Shown in pieces: positions 1 to 12,234 of a stretch of DNA of 64,000 nucleotides. Position numbers and translations under genes: made by a program. Every line of letters starts with the position of its first letter. Positions within the stretch are counted from its first letter, which is position 1. The DNA lies in the NCBI GenBank assembly GCA_017562135.1, contig QEYB01001430.1, forward strand, positions 1-64,000, written 5' to 3'. The notes below the pieces were generated by a model. The model worked only from the letters and a program-made list of their open reading frames with translations, was not told where the DNA came from and searched no databases. The stretch is from Dipylidium caninum. Lineage: Eukaryota > Platyhelminthes > Cestoda > Cyclophyllidea > Dipylidiidae.

Positions 1-1894
1 TGCGTCTCTATTGATGCACCACCGTGAAAGACCAACAGGGTGGTGATGATGTAGGATTGTTGAATAGCTGGAAGATGCACCGAGGCGAGTGCGACCGCAC
101 GAGAAAGAGATTGTCGCAGGAGCAGCTCCTTCGTTGCGGTGGAGGCCGGACGTTCATCAGGGTGCCAAGACTAGCCTGCACCGGGGGCGAGGAGGAATGC
201 TGACGAAATGAGGTAACCTTATTCCTATTTTGCCGTCTATTCAACTCTTCCTGCGCAAAATTGACCTTCGAGTGGATGCGTTTTTAACGGTGCACAGTAC
301 GCATTCGCTGACTCTTTTGCAGTCGCCTTTTTACGTGGCACTTTGCTGCCACGTGTCATTGCTCATCTACTTGGTACGTCAGACACCATTTTCCTCCTGG
401 AAATTTCTATTCAGATCTGTGAGACGCTTCTCTTACTCTTGAGTCTCATCACCAGCGTCTACTCCAGGACGCATACATCGAGTTCAAAGTCGAGTGGTCT
501 CCCGTGACTGTCGACTCTCTCTTCTTTCCCGAGGCACCCATTCAACGAAGTGGCGAGAATGCCTTCCGCACTGGGGAAGACCCGCCTAAACCGTATGGGA
601 AAAAGGCAACAGTCCACTTCCTCTCGCGCGCGGCGCTGGAAACTTTGTGTTCAACTTCGCACAGATGGTCATTGACGAATTCAGCTGCGAGAGAGTGGCC
701 TCTCTGATCCTGCCCATGCTCCACTGATTAGCTAATAGATATTGAAAAGTCTCCATTTGACGGACACGTAGAACACATGTGCCTATCATTGAAACAGCTC
801 TGGAATGGACTCACGCGAGCAGATTTCGCAATTGATCGCCGAATTCATGAGGAGGAGCCGCAGACACAGAAGACGGAGTGTCTCGAGCGCCAAATTCGGT
901 GACGCACCACGACCTCGGCAGGAGTCTGCCTCGCCCGAGCGCCTTGGTCTTTCAGATCATGGCAGATGCGCCATCGCTGTGATAGCCAGCGCACAGCTGA
1001 CCAATGAGTGGAAGTAGGCGGCGCTCACCCCGTTCCTCTGACCGAAGCGAGCAGGCAGTTAATTTCCGAGCGTCACATGGTGCACAATTCGACGCGAACA
1101 ACGCTTTAAGTGCCCAGCACCCCCTTCCTTTGACCTGGGCCAGGTCAGGTGTAAGGAAAAGCATTCTGTGCTCCAAAACAGCTTGGCCGCTCCCTTGCAA
1201 GCTCCGAGAGCTCACATTCCGCCAAGGTGCCGTGGGACTAATTTTCGTTGTTAGGTGGGAAGCAGACCAATGGTCAGGCCCCGCCTCATCGCCAATGAGA
1301 GGCCGATTCACGGGAGGGCGAGGCCCAATCCTCGTCTACCCGATAACAACAAGTTGCAGGTTGATCCTACCAGATAACACTGACTTGTACTCCCGACGTG
1401 TTCTCGCGACTTTGCTCTCCCAAGACGCGGCACATTTGGAGCGGGTTCGCATCTATGGCTCCCCCATTGCAGAGATTCACTGCACTATAACTGTCGGGGA
1501 GAACCGTGTTTTATCGCCCTGGAGCCCAACAACGCCTTGCATGTCATGGAACGAATTCCGGAGGTCTCCTCCTCCTCTTTGTACACTGACTGCCAGCGGG
1601 AAATACCGCGGTAAATCGGGTTGAGGGCTTTCTGTTCCTAGATGGACAGTGACGAGTGGAGGAATGTAGTGCCAGTAGCCGGCCAGGCGGCCAAGCGACG
1701 AGCGTGGAGGGCCGTTGAAACTAGCCCTGTATAGTGATATGCCGACCTTTAGCCAGTCGCATAGAATTCATCGAAAAGAAAGAGATGAGCATCGAAAGGA
1801 ACCCCAAAATTAGATGTTTGACGCAATTTCCAGCACGACGTTGTGGAAACAACGCCCTTTCTTATACTCGATTTCACGCGTGTAAAAGACTCCA

Positions 1895-1917
1895 CTTCTT
1901 CTTCTTCTTCTTCTTCT
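1895..1917. repeat. (CTT)n microsatellite
   Basis: An uninterrupted run of about seven CTT units lies in otherwise unassigned sequence. Confidence 0.85.
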
Positions 1918-4332
1918 CCACAGCCTTGTCTTTTCCCTCCGAGGTAAAAAAGAGGATCAGAAGAAGGGCGAATGTGGAAAGTGGACTAGGCGACGAGGGA
2001 GACCCGCTTTCCCCGTCTTATTGCCGTTGCGTCCACTCCCACCCTCGCTCAAAGACTCCTTCTCGGACCACAGTCCCCGCTTTTGCGTGACAGACGACGG
2101 GCTGCCAAAACACAGGTGAGCGGAGTCCCGTTGACATGACGCTTGGGCCTCTCCGTCGGGGAGAATTTCGCCCTCAAGGTATACTGTCGCCTCCTTCCGC
2201 CCCTTCAGGGAGGAGCTGGTCAGGCAAAGGGGTTTTTTATGAAAGCGTCCTTCTTTCGCAGACTGTGCGCCTTCCCCACAGAATCGAGGAAATTTCCCAG
2301 AGCAGAAACTGTCGAAAACTCCCGGCCCTCTCGACTCCGCAATTTCTCGCCTTTAGTGGCAGGAAATGTTAACCAGCGTCTTGCACTCTCGTTCCACATG
2401 TGCACGTGGAGTGCATATTACGTTGCATTTTAAAGGGTTTTACTCACTGTTTCTCGAACCACCAAAGTTTGGGTTCATCAGTAGAAGCACTTTTTTCCCA
2501 TCGGACGCTTTCGTTCCGTGTGACACACCGCACGCGGTAGAGACATGCAGCTAAGTCGGAGGCAGACCAAGTCGTTGGTGCGATCTGAGTCCACTCTTGC
2601 CTTCATGCAGGCAGACGGAGGAAGAATTCGTTCATCTCCACTTCAACACCGCATCCGGGCGTTTCACCCTCCCTAACCACCAGAACCCACATTCATCCTA
2701 AACTGCTTCCTTCCCAAGCGACTAATCAAACCATCCCGGAGACGTCGTGCTTTCGAATCTGCGACACGAAAGTGGACTTCTTCACGCACTCTACTTCTTC
2801 CAGCCCCTCTGGTGCGGCACCTAATCGCGATTAGGTTGGAGGGTTGCCAACTTCTTTTAGTGACGACAGCTGCGAAGAAGACCGAGTACGTACGCAGGCA
2901 AAGGTGGCCAGTCGGCCATGAAGACAGGAAAGACCACTCCGTGAAGTGCTTTGGCCACATTTGATCGTGCAAATGTCCGACGACACGGACGCCCGACTGG
3001 TGTAACCGTCCTTTCCCGCGTCCTTCAACACCACCCAACAGTTTGCCTGCGCTGGCCCTTCCAAAAGAGCAGATTGCGATTGGAATGAAGCCCATCGTGG
3101 CGGATAATTAGACGTGATAGTGAAAAGGGAGGATACTTTTATAACAGGACATTTACGGTGTGTATTTAAACCAATCCCACAAAAGTACATCTTCCCCGTT
3201 TTGATGAGGCGCTTTGTTTATTTGTTACGTAATTGGCGGGTTTACACGAGATGCTGATGGATTCGGGAGGGGAACCATCGGTGATTTGGTACACCCCGAT
3301 GCTCAAAGGAGGCAGTTAAGAGGGAAAGTGCAGCCCCGAGTCCAACCGTGTCACGGTTAAGGGCGGTGGACGGGCGGGGATTGGAGGGCATGACGGACTC
3401 TGGTGTGAGCTCGTGAAACTCAGCCCGAAGTCGAGTGCGGCCCAATGGAACGGTGCACGGAGGCGCCTGGGCCATGTCCGCCGCCGGAGAGGATGCCGCC
3501 TCCCCTGCGCCACTCCTGGACGTGGGTCGTGTTGGACGAAAGGCGAGTCCAGTAGCGCAGATCCTTCACGACCCTGTGTTAGGTGACACAGGACACCTTT
3601 TGATGAGTGCTGCAACCACCTCACGGAAGTCTACTTCACTCCAAACTTGATGATTATAAGTAGGAGGGAGGATCCGTGAAGGAGTGGCATACCTCGAAGC
3701 AATTGACTCTGAGACTTGCGATGGCGAGACGACTTCTTCCCTGGAGAAGTCCATTAATTTCCCAGCTTGCCGCTGCCAGACGGTGTCATTGCGATATCCC
3801 GATGCTTCAAACGCAAAGCGATCATGACGGAGACATCCAGGGAAAGTGGAAAACTGGACAAGGTCGGAGAAGTCTGACACTTAGTTGGGGAGTTTCGTAC
3901 TCCCCTACTTCCCATTCACAACTCCTCCGTTGAAATTGAACACCTTCATCCCCTCTCGGAGCTTTATGTGTCTACCACTTCAGTCCGTCCACTCGTCCTG
4001 CTCACTTCAAACACGACGCTCACCAAAGCCCCCGAGGCGGGGTGAGCGGGGCGGAGATGGCTCGTTGGAAAGGTCAGCGTTGGCCGCCGCGCGAGGCACT
4101 TTTGTCTTACACCAACGCACGCATTGAAAAAGGCCGCGGGTTTATAGGCGGAAGCAGCCCAGACTGAGTCAAAAGTGATGGCGACACGTTTTCGCCAGCC
4201 CCAGCGGACACGGTCCTCATCTCGAGTGGCACCACCCGCCAACGGCGCGCGGGGGGTGGCGAGGCGAAAAGTTTGTTTGTGGCGTTCGTCGTCTACTGAG
4301 GCGTTTGAGACATCATTAAATTCCCCTTTCAC

Positions 4333-4350
4333 GTGTGTGTGTGTGTGTGT
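4333..4350. repeat. (GT)9 microsatellite
   Basis: Nine GT units are followed by an imperfect tail (ATGTGAGTGTGT). The run lies in sequence without a recognised gene. Confidence 0.85.
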
Positions 4351-7300
4351 ATGTGAGTGTGTACGTAATTCAAAATGTTTTTGGCAGCAGAGCGCATTTT
4401 TTTCGGCCTTTGAAAAGGCTTTTAAGCCAGAACAAACACTCGCACGGGGCACAAATTCGTGTTCCGTTGGAGAAGTTTTGCGAGATACCAAAACAAGCGG
4501 CAACCCAAAAGTGGGAGATCAGATGGCAGGTAGGTGAAAGAGAGCAACGAGTCGCAGCTCACTCCGCCCCTCCGTCGAGCACTCAGCCGGTGGCCTTTTT
4601 CCATCCTCCAGCTTCTCCGCGAGGAGAAGAGTCGCTACACATGCTGGTCGTAGCACCATGACCACAAACTATTGAGCAGTCGACCTTATTAGGGACGAAA
4701 TGATTCTCTACACTGGACGAAGGAGTCACAATTTGGCAATCAGTCGGGCAGATTCTATTAGAAATACCTCGTTGAAGAGGGGAAGAAGGTGGAAAGCCGG
4801 GCAGGAATCGGGAAGGGGAAGCCTCCTTAGAAGGCGGTACTGCCATTCCGCACCGCCTTTTATGTCGGCTAATTGTCTAAGAAGGCATGAAAAAACGCCT
4901 TATTGTTTCTCTTCGCCTGCCATCGCAAACGCTCTTTCAATAGCTCAACGCTGAGAAAAGTCCCTTCCCGCTCCTCACCACAGCGGGTAGCAGGACGCTG
5001 AAACAATCGAAACTGTGTCGACCGAGCGAATGGGGGCGGAGCCGAAGCCTACATGAAGGTCTTTTCAACTGAAAGAGTTGAAATAAGCCGTTAACACGGC
5101 TCCGGTCAGGCACTGGCGCACAAGGACAGGCTGGAAAAACTACGTGGACAAATTCACTTTTGGGTGTTCGAAAGTAGCAAAATGAATCGGAATGGTGGCA
5201 AAAAATGAGACTCGCGTGCAAGGCCACAGAATGTCGCCTTCCCCAGTGGAACAGTGGACAACGTGGGTGCCGGAGACACAGGCATTTGTGTCAAAAGTCG
5301 CTTCTACTCGAAATGCTCCCCGTAAAGTACGGGCCGCGTCCACTGGTGCCACGCATTCTGGTGCAGAAGGCTGCGGTCCCTGAGCAGTCCTGAATGCGGC
5401 ACCCAGGGCGTCGGCGCCAACATTGCGCAGGACATTTAGGGCAAGCGTTAAGCGTCGTACTTTCCACATAGGCGAGCAATGCGAGGCTTTATGGCCGGGC
5501 GAGCGTGCGATGCCAACCGAATTGCAATTGTATTATGCGATGAGTTTAATCTCCCCAAAATTGCCATTGCGTGTGACTTGTTGAGGCAGATGATAGTCGA
5601 ATTTAAACAGCGACCCTCTGCGCTGGGGACGAATTTTTATGGGCGACTTAACACCGTCTCCGCACCAAATGTGACAGTGATGAGAGCGACATCCAGTCGA
5701 GCAGCTTCTGGGCGCACGCACGTCGGTTTGGAGGCGTGCTACTCAATCACTCGACTAACTTATGGTGTGGCCAGGCGTAAGTTTTCCGAAAGTCACGATG
5801 CATAAGTTAAGTTATTCGAAGAAACAACAGTCGAAGCCTCGCAAAGTGGGTCGGATCGTAGGGCCCACATGACACTCGTAAGAGAGCTATCCGATGAAAG
5901 GTGGGGTCAAGTAGGTTCGCGGAGAGCGAAGAAGTCTGCCGAAGGTTAGAATTTAATGCGAGTTCAAAATTCTTTTGGCACTTATGAAATCCGTGCAGGG
6001 CTGCATCATTTGCTACTGAATTGTAGCGAGTAGCATCTCACCTGGGCCACAATTCTAGTCGCCTCGAAGAAGGAGGCGTGGAGGAAGAGCTTGGCGATGA
6101 AGAAGGTGACAATGAGGCCCGAAGTCCTCCTCCCGCCATCACGATAGGTTTCCTCGGTTTCTTCCTAAAATCGACGTAAAAAGGGGCGCGAATTTCTTTG
6201 GAAATTCAATTTTCTGCCCCCAAAAACTTCATGCGTCTTCTTAGTCAAGATTATTTCGCGTTAACTTCATATTACTTTCGTCTGGAAGTGAGACAGGGAG
6301 ATCACACAACCTTAATCATCCTTCTTACTCCTTGCGAGAGGAGCTCATTAACCTCCGCTGCTGCCTACTCACATCGGGGGACGCGACCTCCATGTCCGGT
6401 CTCGGGGATGGGCTCCCACCCCCCCACAAAGTTGCAAAAAACAACCTCTTTTGCCATCAGCATGAGTTAATTCATCTGCGAAGAGAATTCTCACATTCCC
6501 TGTCCTTAGTCCGCCTCTTAGCGATTTAAAAGAAGTGAAGAGGACCACACGCGCTCCTCCAGACGACACCCTGTCCTCACGACCATCGCGGGCACGGAAG
6601 TGAGGAGTCTCACCGACCAACGTAATCCGCCATCTTCGGTGGATTTTGTACTTCTAGTTTGTAAGTCCTCGTGCTTGTCCTCCACTCCGATAAAACTCCG
6701 ACTGTTACTCTTGCGAACTGATAAGAATCAGCTCATTGGTCTTGACCTCCACGTCAATGAAACTCCCGTCTTTTACCCACGAGGATTGGCATGAATCGGC
6801 CCAGCGTTGAGTTTTTCTGTAGCCTAACCGCTATGTGGGAGTAGCGCCGCAAGTTAGGTTCACCTCCAACTCGAGGCAATCACCCACTTCCTTCAGAATC
6901 GGGCTGTGAATCTACTCCCCAGCCTGCCTAACTCCTATCGGATGGCTGCAACAGGAGGCGATTTACTTCAACCGCAATCCCAACCTCATCCCCTTCTCCT
7001 CCGCTGACACGTTATGACGGCAATCAGGGAAGGGAGAAAGTGAAGAAGAACGCGGCTTGTCGGGGTAGTATTATGAAAAAAGTGATTTGGCATTGACTGC
7101 GAGCCACGTCGAGGCATCGCCACCTTCGAAATGCGCATTAAGCAACGCGCCTACCTTCCCCTGTGTGCCGCCTAAGTCCTCCTCCTGCGCGCAAACCAGT
7201 CCTGCCGGCATTTTTCGTTCTACTCCGCCAAAGGCACGTAGGCGCGGGGAAGTGGCCACTTACACAGTCTCTCCGCATCAGCATCACTCATGAGTGGGTG

Positions 7301-8485
7301 GACGAGGGGAAGGCGGTTTCTCGGCGAAACCCTCGTTTCAAACGCTGCTTTTGCCGCGTTTGAAACTACGAAATAGGCCCTTTTGTGTAGTTTACATTCA
7401 ACTGCGACTGAGGGAGATACGTCGTAATGCGCGCTCGACATTCCTAGTACTTATTTCGTAAAATTATACTATTTTCTTTGTATTTTTTGCTGAAACAAGG
7501 TGGAAACAAAGTGTGCCTTGCACATACTTTCCGCGTGCGAGTTCAAACTGAATCAGGGCGAAGCTCAAACAAGCTTCGGGAAACATAAACGAGATCTTCA
7601 GGGATGGATCCGCTGCTATTGAACAAAGTGTTCGATGGTGGTCCCAAAGTTTTCGTTCTGGCAATTTGAACAGCGTCAAGGAGCCTCGGCGAGGCCACCG
7701 GTCCACGGAGGAGAGGAGGACGACGACTGTGCAGTTCGATCCGCACACCGAGCTATTTTTAACACGAACTTGGGTCAAACTCAAATACGAACGGGCCATC
7801 CGCACTGCTACGGCAAACGATAATAAAGAAGAAGTGAACTCCTGCGTCCTGGCTCCACGATCGACTGATGTAACTGGCGATGATGGAGCGACCGCGTCAA
7901 GAGCAAGTTCGCCATCACCACTTCCGATGACAACTGGATTTTGCATCATAGTGGAAAAGGATGAGGCGAATGGGTGGACAGGAATACACCGTCAAGACGC
8001 TTTCCTAGACCGAAGCCTCATCAAAAATCACTTTGGTTAGCATACAGTCGAATGGCCAAGGCGTGAGCGTCCAGTCTTCCCTCGCACCACCACCACAACA
8101 GTAGCGGAGCCCTCGCATCGCAGTGCATGAAATTTATGCGATACATGAGGAGAAATCAGCATTGTTTGATCGGTTCCGGCGCAATATTCCGGCATGATGA
8201 CACTGAAGGGTCACATAAAGCTTCTACCGCCTGTTGACAAATTATTTCAATTGAATATAGTAATCAATTTGAAAAATTGTCCTATTCGTTGCCTGGTCAG
8301 ACTCAAAGCCCGTTTCATAGTTTCCACAACAGTCGTGTTCTTGGCGCGAGGGACACCCGAGCCGAGTTGGAGTGGACTTCAGCTCTTTCGCCCTCCTCCC
8401 AGGCGACTTCCCGTCAAATCGCCAAGGCCAAGAGGCACTCGGATCAACTTACAGTCAGGCTTTGAGGACAGACGAAGGACAGACG

Positions 8486-8969
8486 TTAATCTGCATTGGT
8501 GGGCTGAATGAAAGTCGAGAAGACTATGCGAGGCGAGAGTGTCTCTGGCACCGGAATCCCAAGGGTGTAAGAAGGCTGCACAAAGAGGTGGGGAAATTGC
8601 AGTCTCTCACCTCAACGACCATTCAAGGGATACTTTGACGCTTGAAGAGGCTACCGATGAACGACGAGGCCCGCATGCCTCACTTCCCGAGGTGAATGGA
8701 TTCATGTGTGGGTGCAACACGGGAATTCGTTGTTTTGTGGAGTTACGAGGTGCTCTAAGCCCCCGTGCCTCCGGGTACCACCTTTTACTGGCAATGGGAC
8801 TTACGTTCTCCCCGAAGAACTTCGCCCGAAGCCAACGCGAAGCGACAAGTGCCAGCATTAGCCAGCCCCAGGCGACAAACGAGATGATGATGAGGTAGTA
8901 CTCCGTCAGCGGTGTCAACTCCGACAGTTCACTGGACCAGGGCTGCGGCTCACACACTTCCGAGTCCAT
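8486..8969 (-). CDS. Possible small single-pass membrane protein, two exons
   Basis: I do not recognise this protein. Exon 1 (8969-8805, 55 codons) starts with ATG and reads a short acidic N-terminus, then a hydrophobic helix around residues 25-48 (YYLIIISFVAWGWLMLALVA) followed by basic residues (RWLRAKF), the usual stop-transfer pattern. It ends at a strong donor (AAC then GTAAGT at 8804). A phase-matched second exon (8575-8486) follows a CAG acceptor with a pyrimidine-rich tract and reads 29 codons to TAA. Joined, the product would be 84 residues. The donor and the helix are seen directly; the exon pairing is inference. Exon 1 could instead join a more distant exon of a larger membrane protein. 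Confidence 0.35.
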
Positions 8970-9615
8970 TCCGTCGGCGGGACGAGGGACAACTGGTAAA
9001 TGGGCTCTTGCCTGCCCGCCCGCCTGCCTGCCTGCGTGACACTCCCTCCGCCACCAAATGGTGGTGAGATTAACCGCCCAAAGGGGTTTATCAGCTCCTC
9101 AGAGTGTTTTTTACCCTATTTATTCGCCGTCTTAGTGGCAGGGCGTTGGCTCCTTCTCTCCGAGGGCCGTCAAACAGGTGGGGAGGCACAAGAGGCAGTT
9201 GGGAGTGAATTGCGAAACGCTGGCTTTTTGCAACAGGCTGGTAGGAAAAAAAGTTAACGCAATGTTGCCCTTCTGACCTTGGGCAATGAGCTACTTGTGG
9301 CTTGAAGCAGTAAGACTGCCTCCACGGACCTGCAGGCCGGTGGTCACCGCTGTAAGGGGGATAGCCCTTTCACATATTGTAAAGGTGTCACGTGATTCCT
9401 GAGTTGCCACCAACTGACAGCAGACAGTTTGTCACGCACATGTGAAATGAGAGTCGAGGGTGGGGAATCCAAGGCAGTTAAGGCTTCGGCGACACTCGAG
9501 GCCAGAGTACAGCCCGGAGTCGAGGCTTGCTGCTTCGCCAGCGGCATCGGGGGGGGAGGGGGGGAAGAGTAATTGCAGGAGTGCCGCTACTCCTCTAATC
9601 CGCGTCCATGGGGAA

Positions 9616-10179
9616 ATGGCGAGGCATTTGGCTGTTGTGGCACTTCTGTTCGCCGTGGGACACATCGGGGCTAGGGGGAGAGAAAGCGCTCGTGAAATAT
9701 TCACCGTCGGATGCGGAAATGGACCGCCGTCACCACCTGGGGCCCGAGGTGATGGACAGAAGATTGTCCGCCTGGCTGCGGAATTCCGCCCACTTCTGCC
9801 TTCCGTCTGCAGACGCGAACAAGCGGGACTCCTGCAGACAGACCTTCACAGGCCAGAGTCCATGGACATCTTTTGTCCTTTTCGCATTCTATCACAGCCG
9901 ATTAGCCAACACGGCGATGCAATGCGCCAATCCAGTTGGACGATCCCGATGGTAATACGCTATCCGCTCTGTATTATCTTTGGCTCGGACAGCCTTGGAG
10001 GAGGCAAACTCCTTCCACCCGCCACCATACAACTCTTGACGAGAATTCAGACGAAAAGGACGAAGACGAGGCCTCGTCCAGCCGCGTGGCAGACTGCGAG
10101 CCAAGAGAGCCGACGCCCGAACAAGGGAGGCGGCCGGCCCACCGGCCATTTGGCCCTTTTTGCCCAAGGCGTGGCATAA
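9616..10179 (+). CDS. Unassigned ORF with signal-peptide-like start
   Basis: An open frame of 187 codons starts at ATG 9616. Its first residues (MARHLAVVALLFAVGHIGAR) look like a signal peptide: a short basic n-region, a hydrophobic core and a small-residue exit. The rest is rich in Arg and Pro and has no family motif I know. A second plus-strand frame from 9608 overlaps it and is also open for 115 codons, which is typical of GC-rich non-coding DNA. It may be a secreted lineage-specific protein or chance; I favour chance slightly. Confidence 0.2.
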   Translation: MARHLAVVALLFAVGHIGARGRESAREIFTVGCGNGPPSPPGARGDGQKIVRLAAEFRPLLPSVCRREQAGLLQTDLHRPESMDIFCPFRILSQPISQHGDAMRQSSWTIPMVIRYPLCIIFGSDSLGGGKLLPPATIQLLTRIQTKRTKTRPRPAAWQTASQESRRPNKGGGRPTGHLALFAQGVA

Positions 10180-10816
10180 ACACGTCTTTGACACCACCCT
10201 TCCACTTGCCCTTCGGGAAATCTAAGTGTTGCTTCGCCAGAGCATTTGGCATCGTGGAGCTTCCAAGCTCACTCCAACCACACACCGAGGGTGGGGAAAA
10301 TGGGTCAGCCCTTCACCGCCATGGCCGGAGGCTTTAGCCTCGTGGGAATAAGGTGGAAGTCGATGGATGGATAACATCCTGGGTGAAATGAAATCCGTCC
10401 CCTGAAACAACCCAACCCTGGTGCATCGAGGACTTTTTAGAGGTACAGATTTTTCCCCATGAAAGGTGGAAGGTCTTCGAGAACCCATCCCGCTCCTCTT
10501 TTCCCCCCACCCCGCCCCACCCTCGGAGTATCTCCGAACCCGATTAAAAAGTGCAATGCACTATTCGAGAAAAGTTGGTTGGTTTTGGCACGAGGGACAT
10601 TGCGTAGTCCCATTGCTGGCCAACGGAACAGGTCGGGGAGAAGATCAGTAGAGAGGGAAGAAGGAGCTGAGGAGAGGAGCAGGCTAATGAGGCAGGGAGA
10701 GGTGCTCATTAGTCCCCCTGGGGACGTGACCCCGCGGGAAAGCCATCCGGCAGGGTTGCGTTGGACGATCGAGCTCCAGGAGGCGCAGGCGAACGACTGT
10801 CTCCGGGCTAGTTGAT

Positions 10817-11107
10817 ATGGCGGTGGAGATGTCATCGTCTCCTACCGTCTACAATCGTGCCTATTGGGCTTTATCCGCGAAGCAGATCCGCATTCACGTC
10901 AACGCCTCACGCGAGGGTTATTGTAAGCGCAATGGAAAGCCAAGACAAACCGTCTTTTGGAGCTTGCACACCAGCCCGCATGGCCGAGTGCTGCTGAGCT
11001 CTCGAATAGAGAAGAGAAGCGGTGTGGTGGAACACTTCGAAACGAGGCAAAGCGGCGTGGTGGGTCAAAGAAGTGAGCTGGAAAATGCACTCAGTGCTTT
11101 TGGATGA
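10817..11107 (+). CDS. Short unassigned ORF
   Basis: A 96-codon frame runs from ATG to TGA with no recognisable domain. It is listed because its composition is less biased than its neighbours. There is no splice context, homology or signal to support it, and the opposite strand is also open over part of the span. Confidence 0.12.
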   Translation: MAVEMSSSPTVYNRAYWALSAKQIRIHVNASREGYCKRNGKPRQTVFWSLHTSPHGRVLLSSRIEKRSGVVEHFETRQSGVVGQRSELENALSAFG

Positions 11108-12234
11108 AACAAGTGCTCTTCCAATTGAATCGCAGTGAAATCGGGGAATCAGTATTCCTGCGGCCCCTTGTGCCCACCAGCGGTCATTAACGGCGATTGC
11201 CGGGATTAGCTGCGAAGAAAACCCCCTTAAAAGTGTGTAACCACCCATACATGCATCTCCTCGGCCCCCCTAACTGGGAGTCTTGCAATTTGTGGATGTG
11301 AGGAAACCTTCGCAGTGACCATCAACGAAAGTTACTGAGGTTAACTGCAACGTAGACGCGACTCGCGTGGATCAGCCGGTAGTCTTCAGTACCACGATGG
11401 AGAGGGACTAGGGGCTGATCCTCCCGAATGCGTCGACGGCGATGGAGGCAAGCGGAGAGGGAAACTGGATGCCACCGGGAGAGCGATAAACACCACCGCT
11501 GGTGGCAAGGCCGCTGCCTTATCATGCTCGGACACCGCGAGATTCGCGCGTAACCCGCTTCCGTCCAATCGACGCTAACTGAGACAGTATAAAAATGGTG
11601 TGCGCATGTCGGCGAGGCTAAATAAAGGCTCCGGTCGGCACTGACGAGCACGTAGAGCTTCAAACACCTCAACAGAGGGGATGCGAAACCGAGTCGTGCA
11701 CGGAAAGAGCGGAGATGGCGCTGATTGTACGCGCGCGAGTCACCAGAGGACATCGCACACATTCAGCGCTGGGCGTTCTGCAGGCGAGAGGACACAAACA
11801 AACCGAAAAATCGGCAGTCGCAAAAGGCAAGGCGCCTTTGGGGAAGGAGAAGAGGGCGAGGTGAAGAAGTGTGTTCACGGAGCAGGCCAGAGTTCTCCCC
11901 ACGGGCGGAGACGCGGAGCATTTGAAGGGGGTCAGTTGTACCCGCTGAGGACGAAGTGACACCTCCTTCTCGGTGGCATCAAAATACTCGCGATTTTTAA
12001 GTCTTCCCCTTCACTCAGCTTAAGTTGACACACCAGGTTTTTTGCTTTTGTACCGGACTCAGCAATCACCTCCCAATTGTGAAATGTCAAATAATGGTAA
12101 ATAGGTCGTTCCCATCGCCTTCATCTAAAGCCGCATTTCATTTGTCAAAAATGACAGTCTGATAAATCGATGATGCTCGACCTTGAATCAGCTGTCCTGG
12201 GGGAGGGCGCAGAGGTCAAAAACCGCGCCGCGGA
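11108..12234. other. Intergenic / CFAP100 upstream region
   Basis: No gene seen. The last 200 bases before the CFAP100 start become AT-rich (stretches such as AATAATGGTAAATAGG around 12090), unlike the GC-rich DNA before it. This is the natural place for the CFAP100 promoter, but I see no specific element. Confidence 0.4.

Larger units (their letters stand above)
1..8485. other. GC-rich stretch without a recognisable gene
   Basis: Both strands hold many short open frames of 60-160 codons. None shows a family motif I recognise, a chain of phase-compatible exons, or coding bias that stands out from the opposite strand. The base composition is GC-rich, which inflates chance open frames. It could hold first exons, UTRs or lineage-specific genes that cannot be called by eye. 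Confidence 0.5.

Noticed and set aside
9838..10070. Neuropeptide-F-like YY...GxP...RR pattern
   Set aside because: No amidation glycine before the dibasic site, the frame does not join the signal-peptide-like start, and the match is only a few residues.
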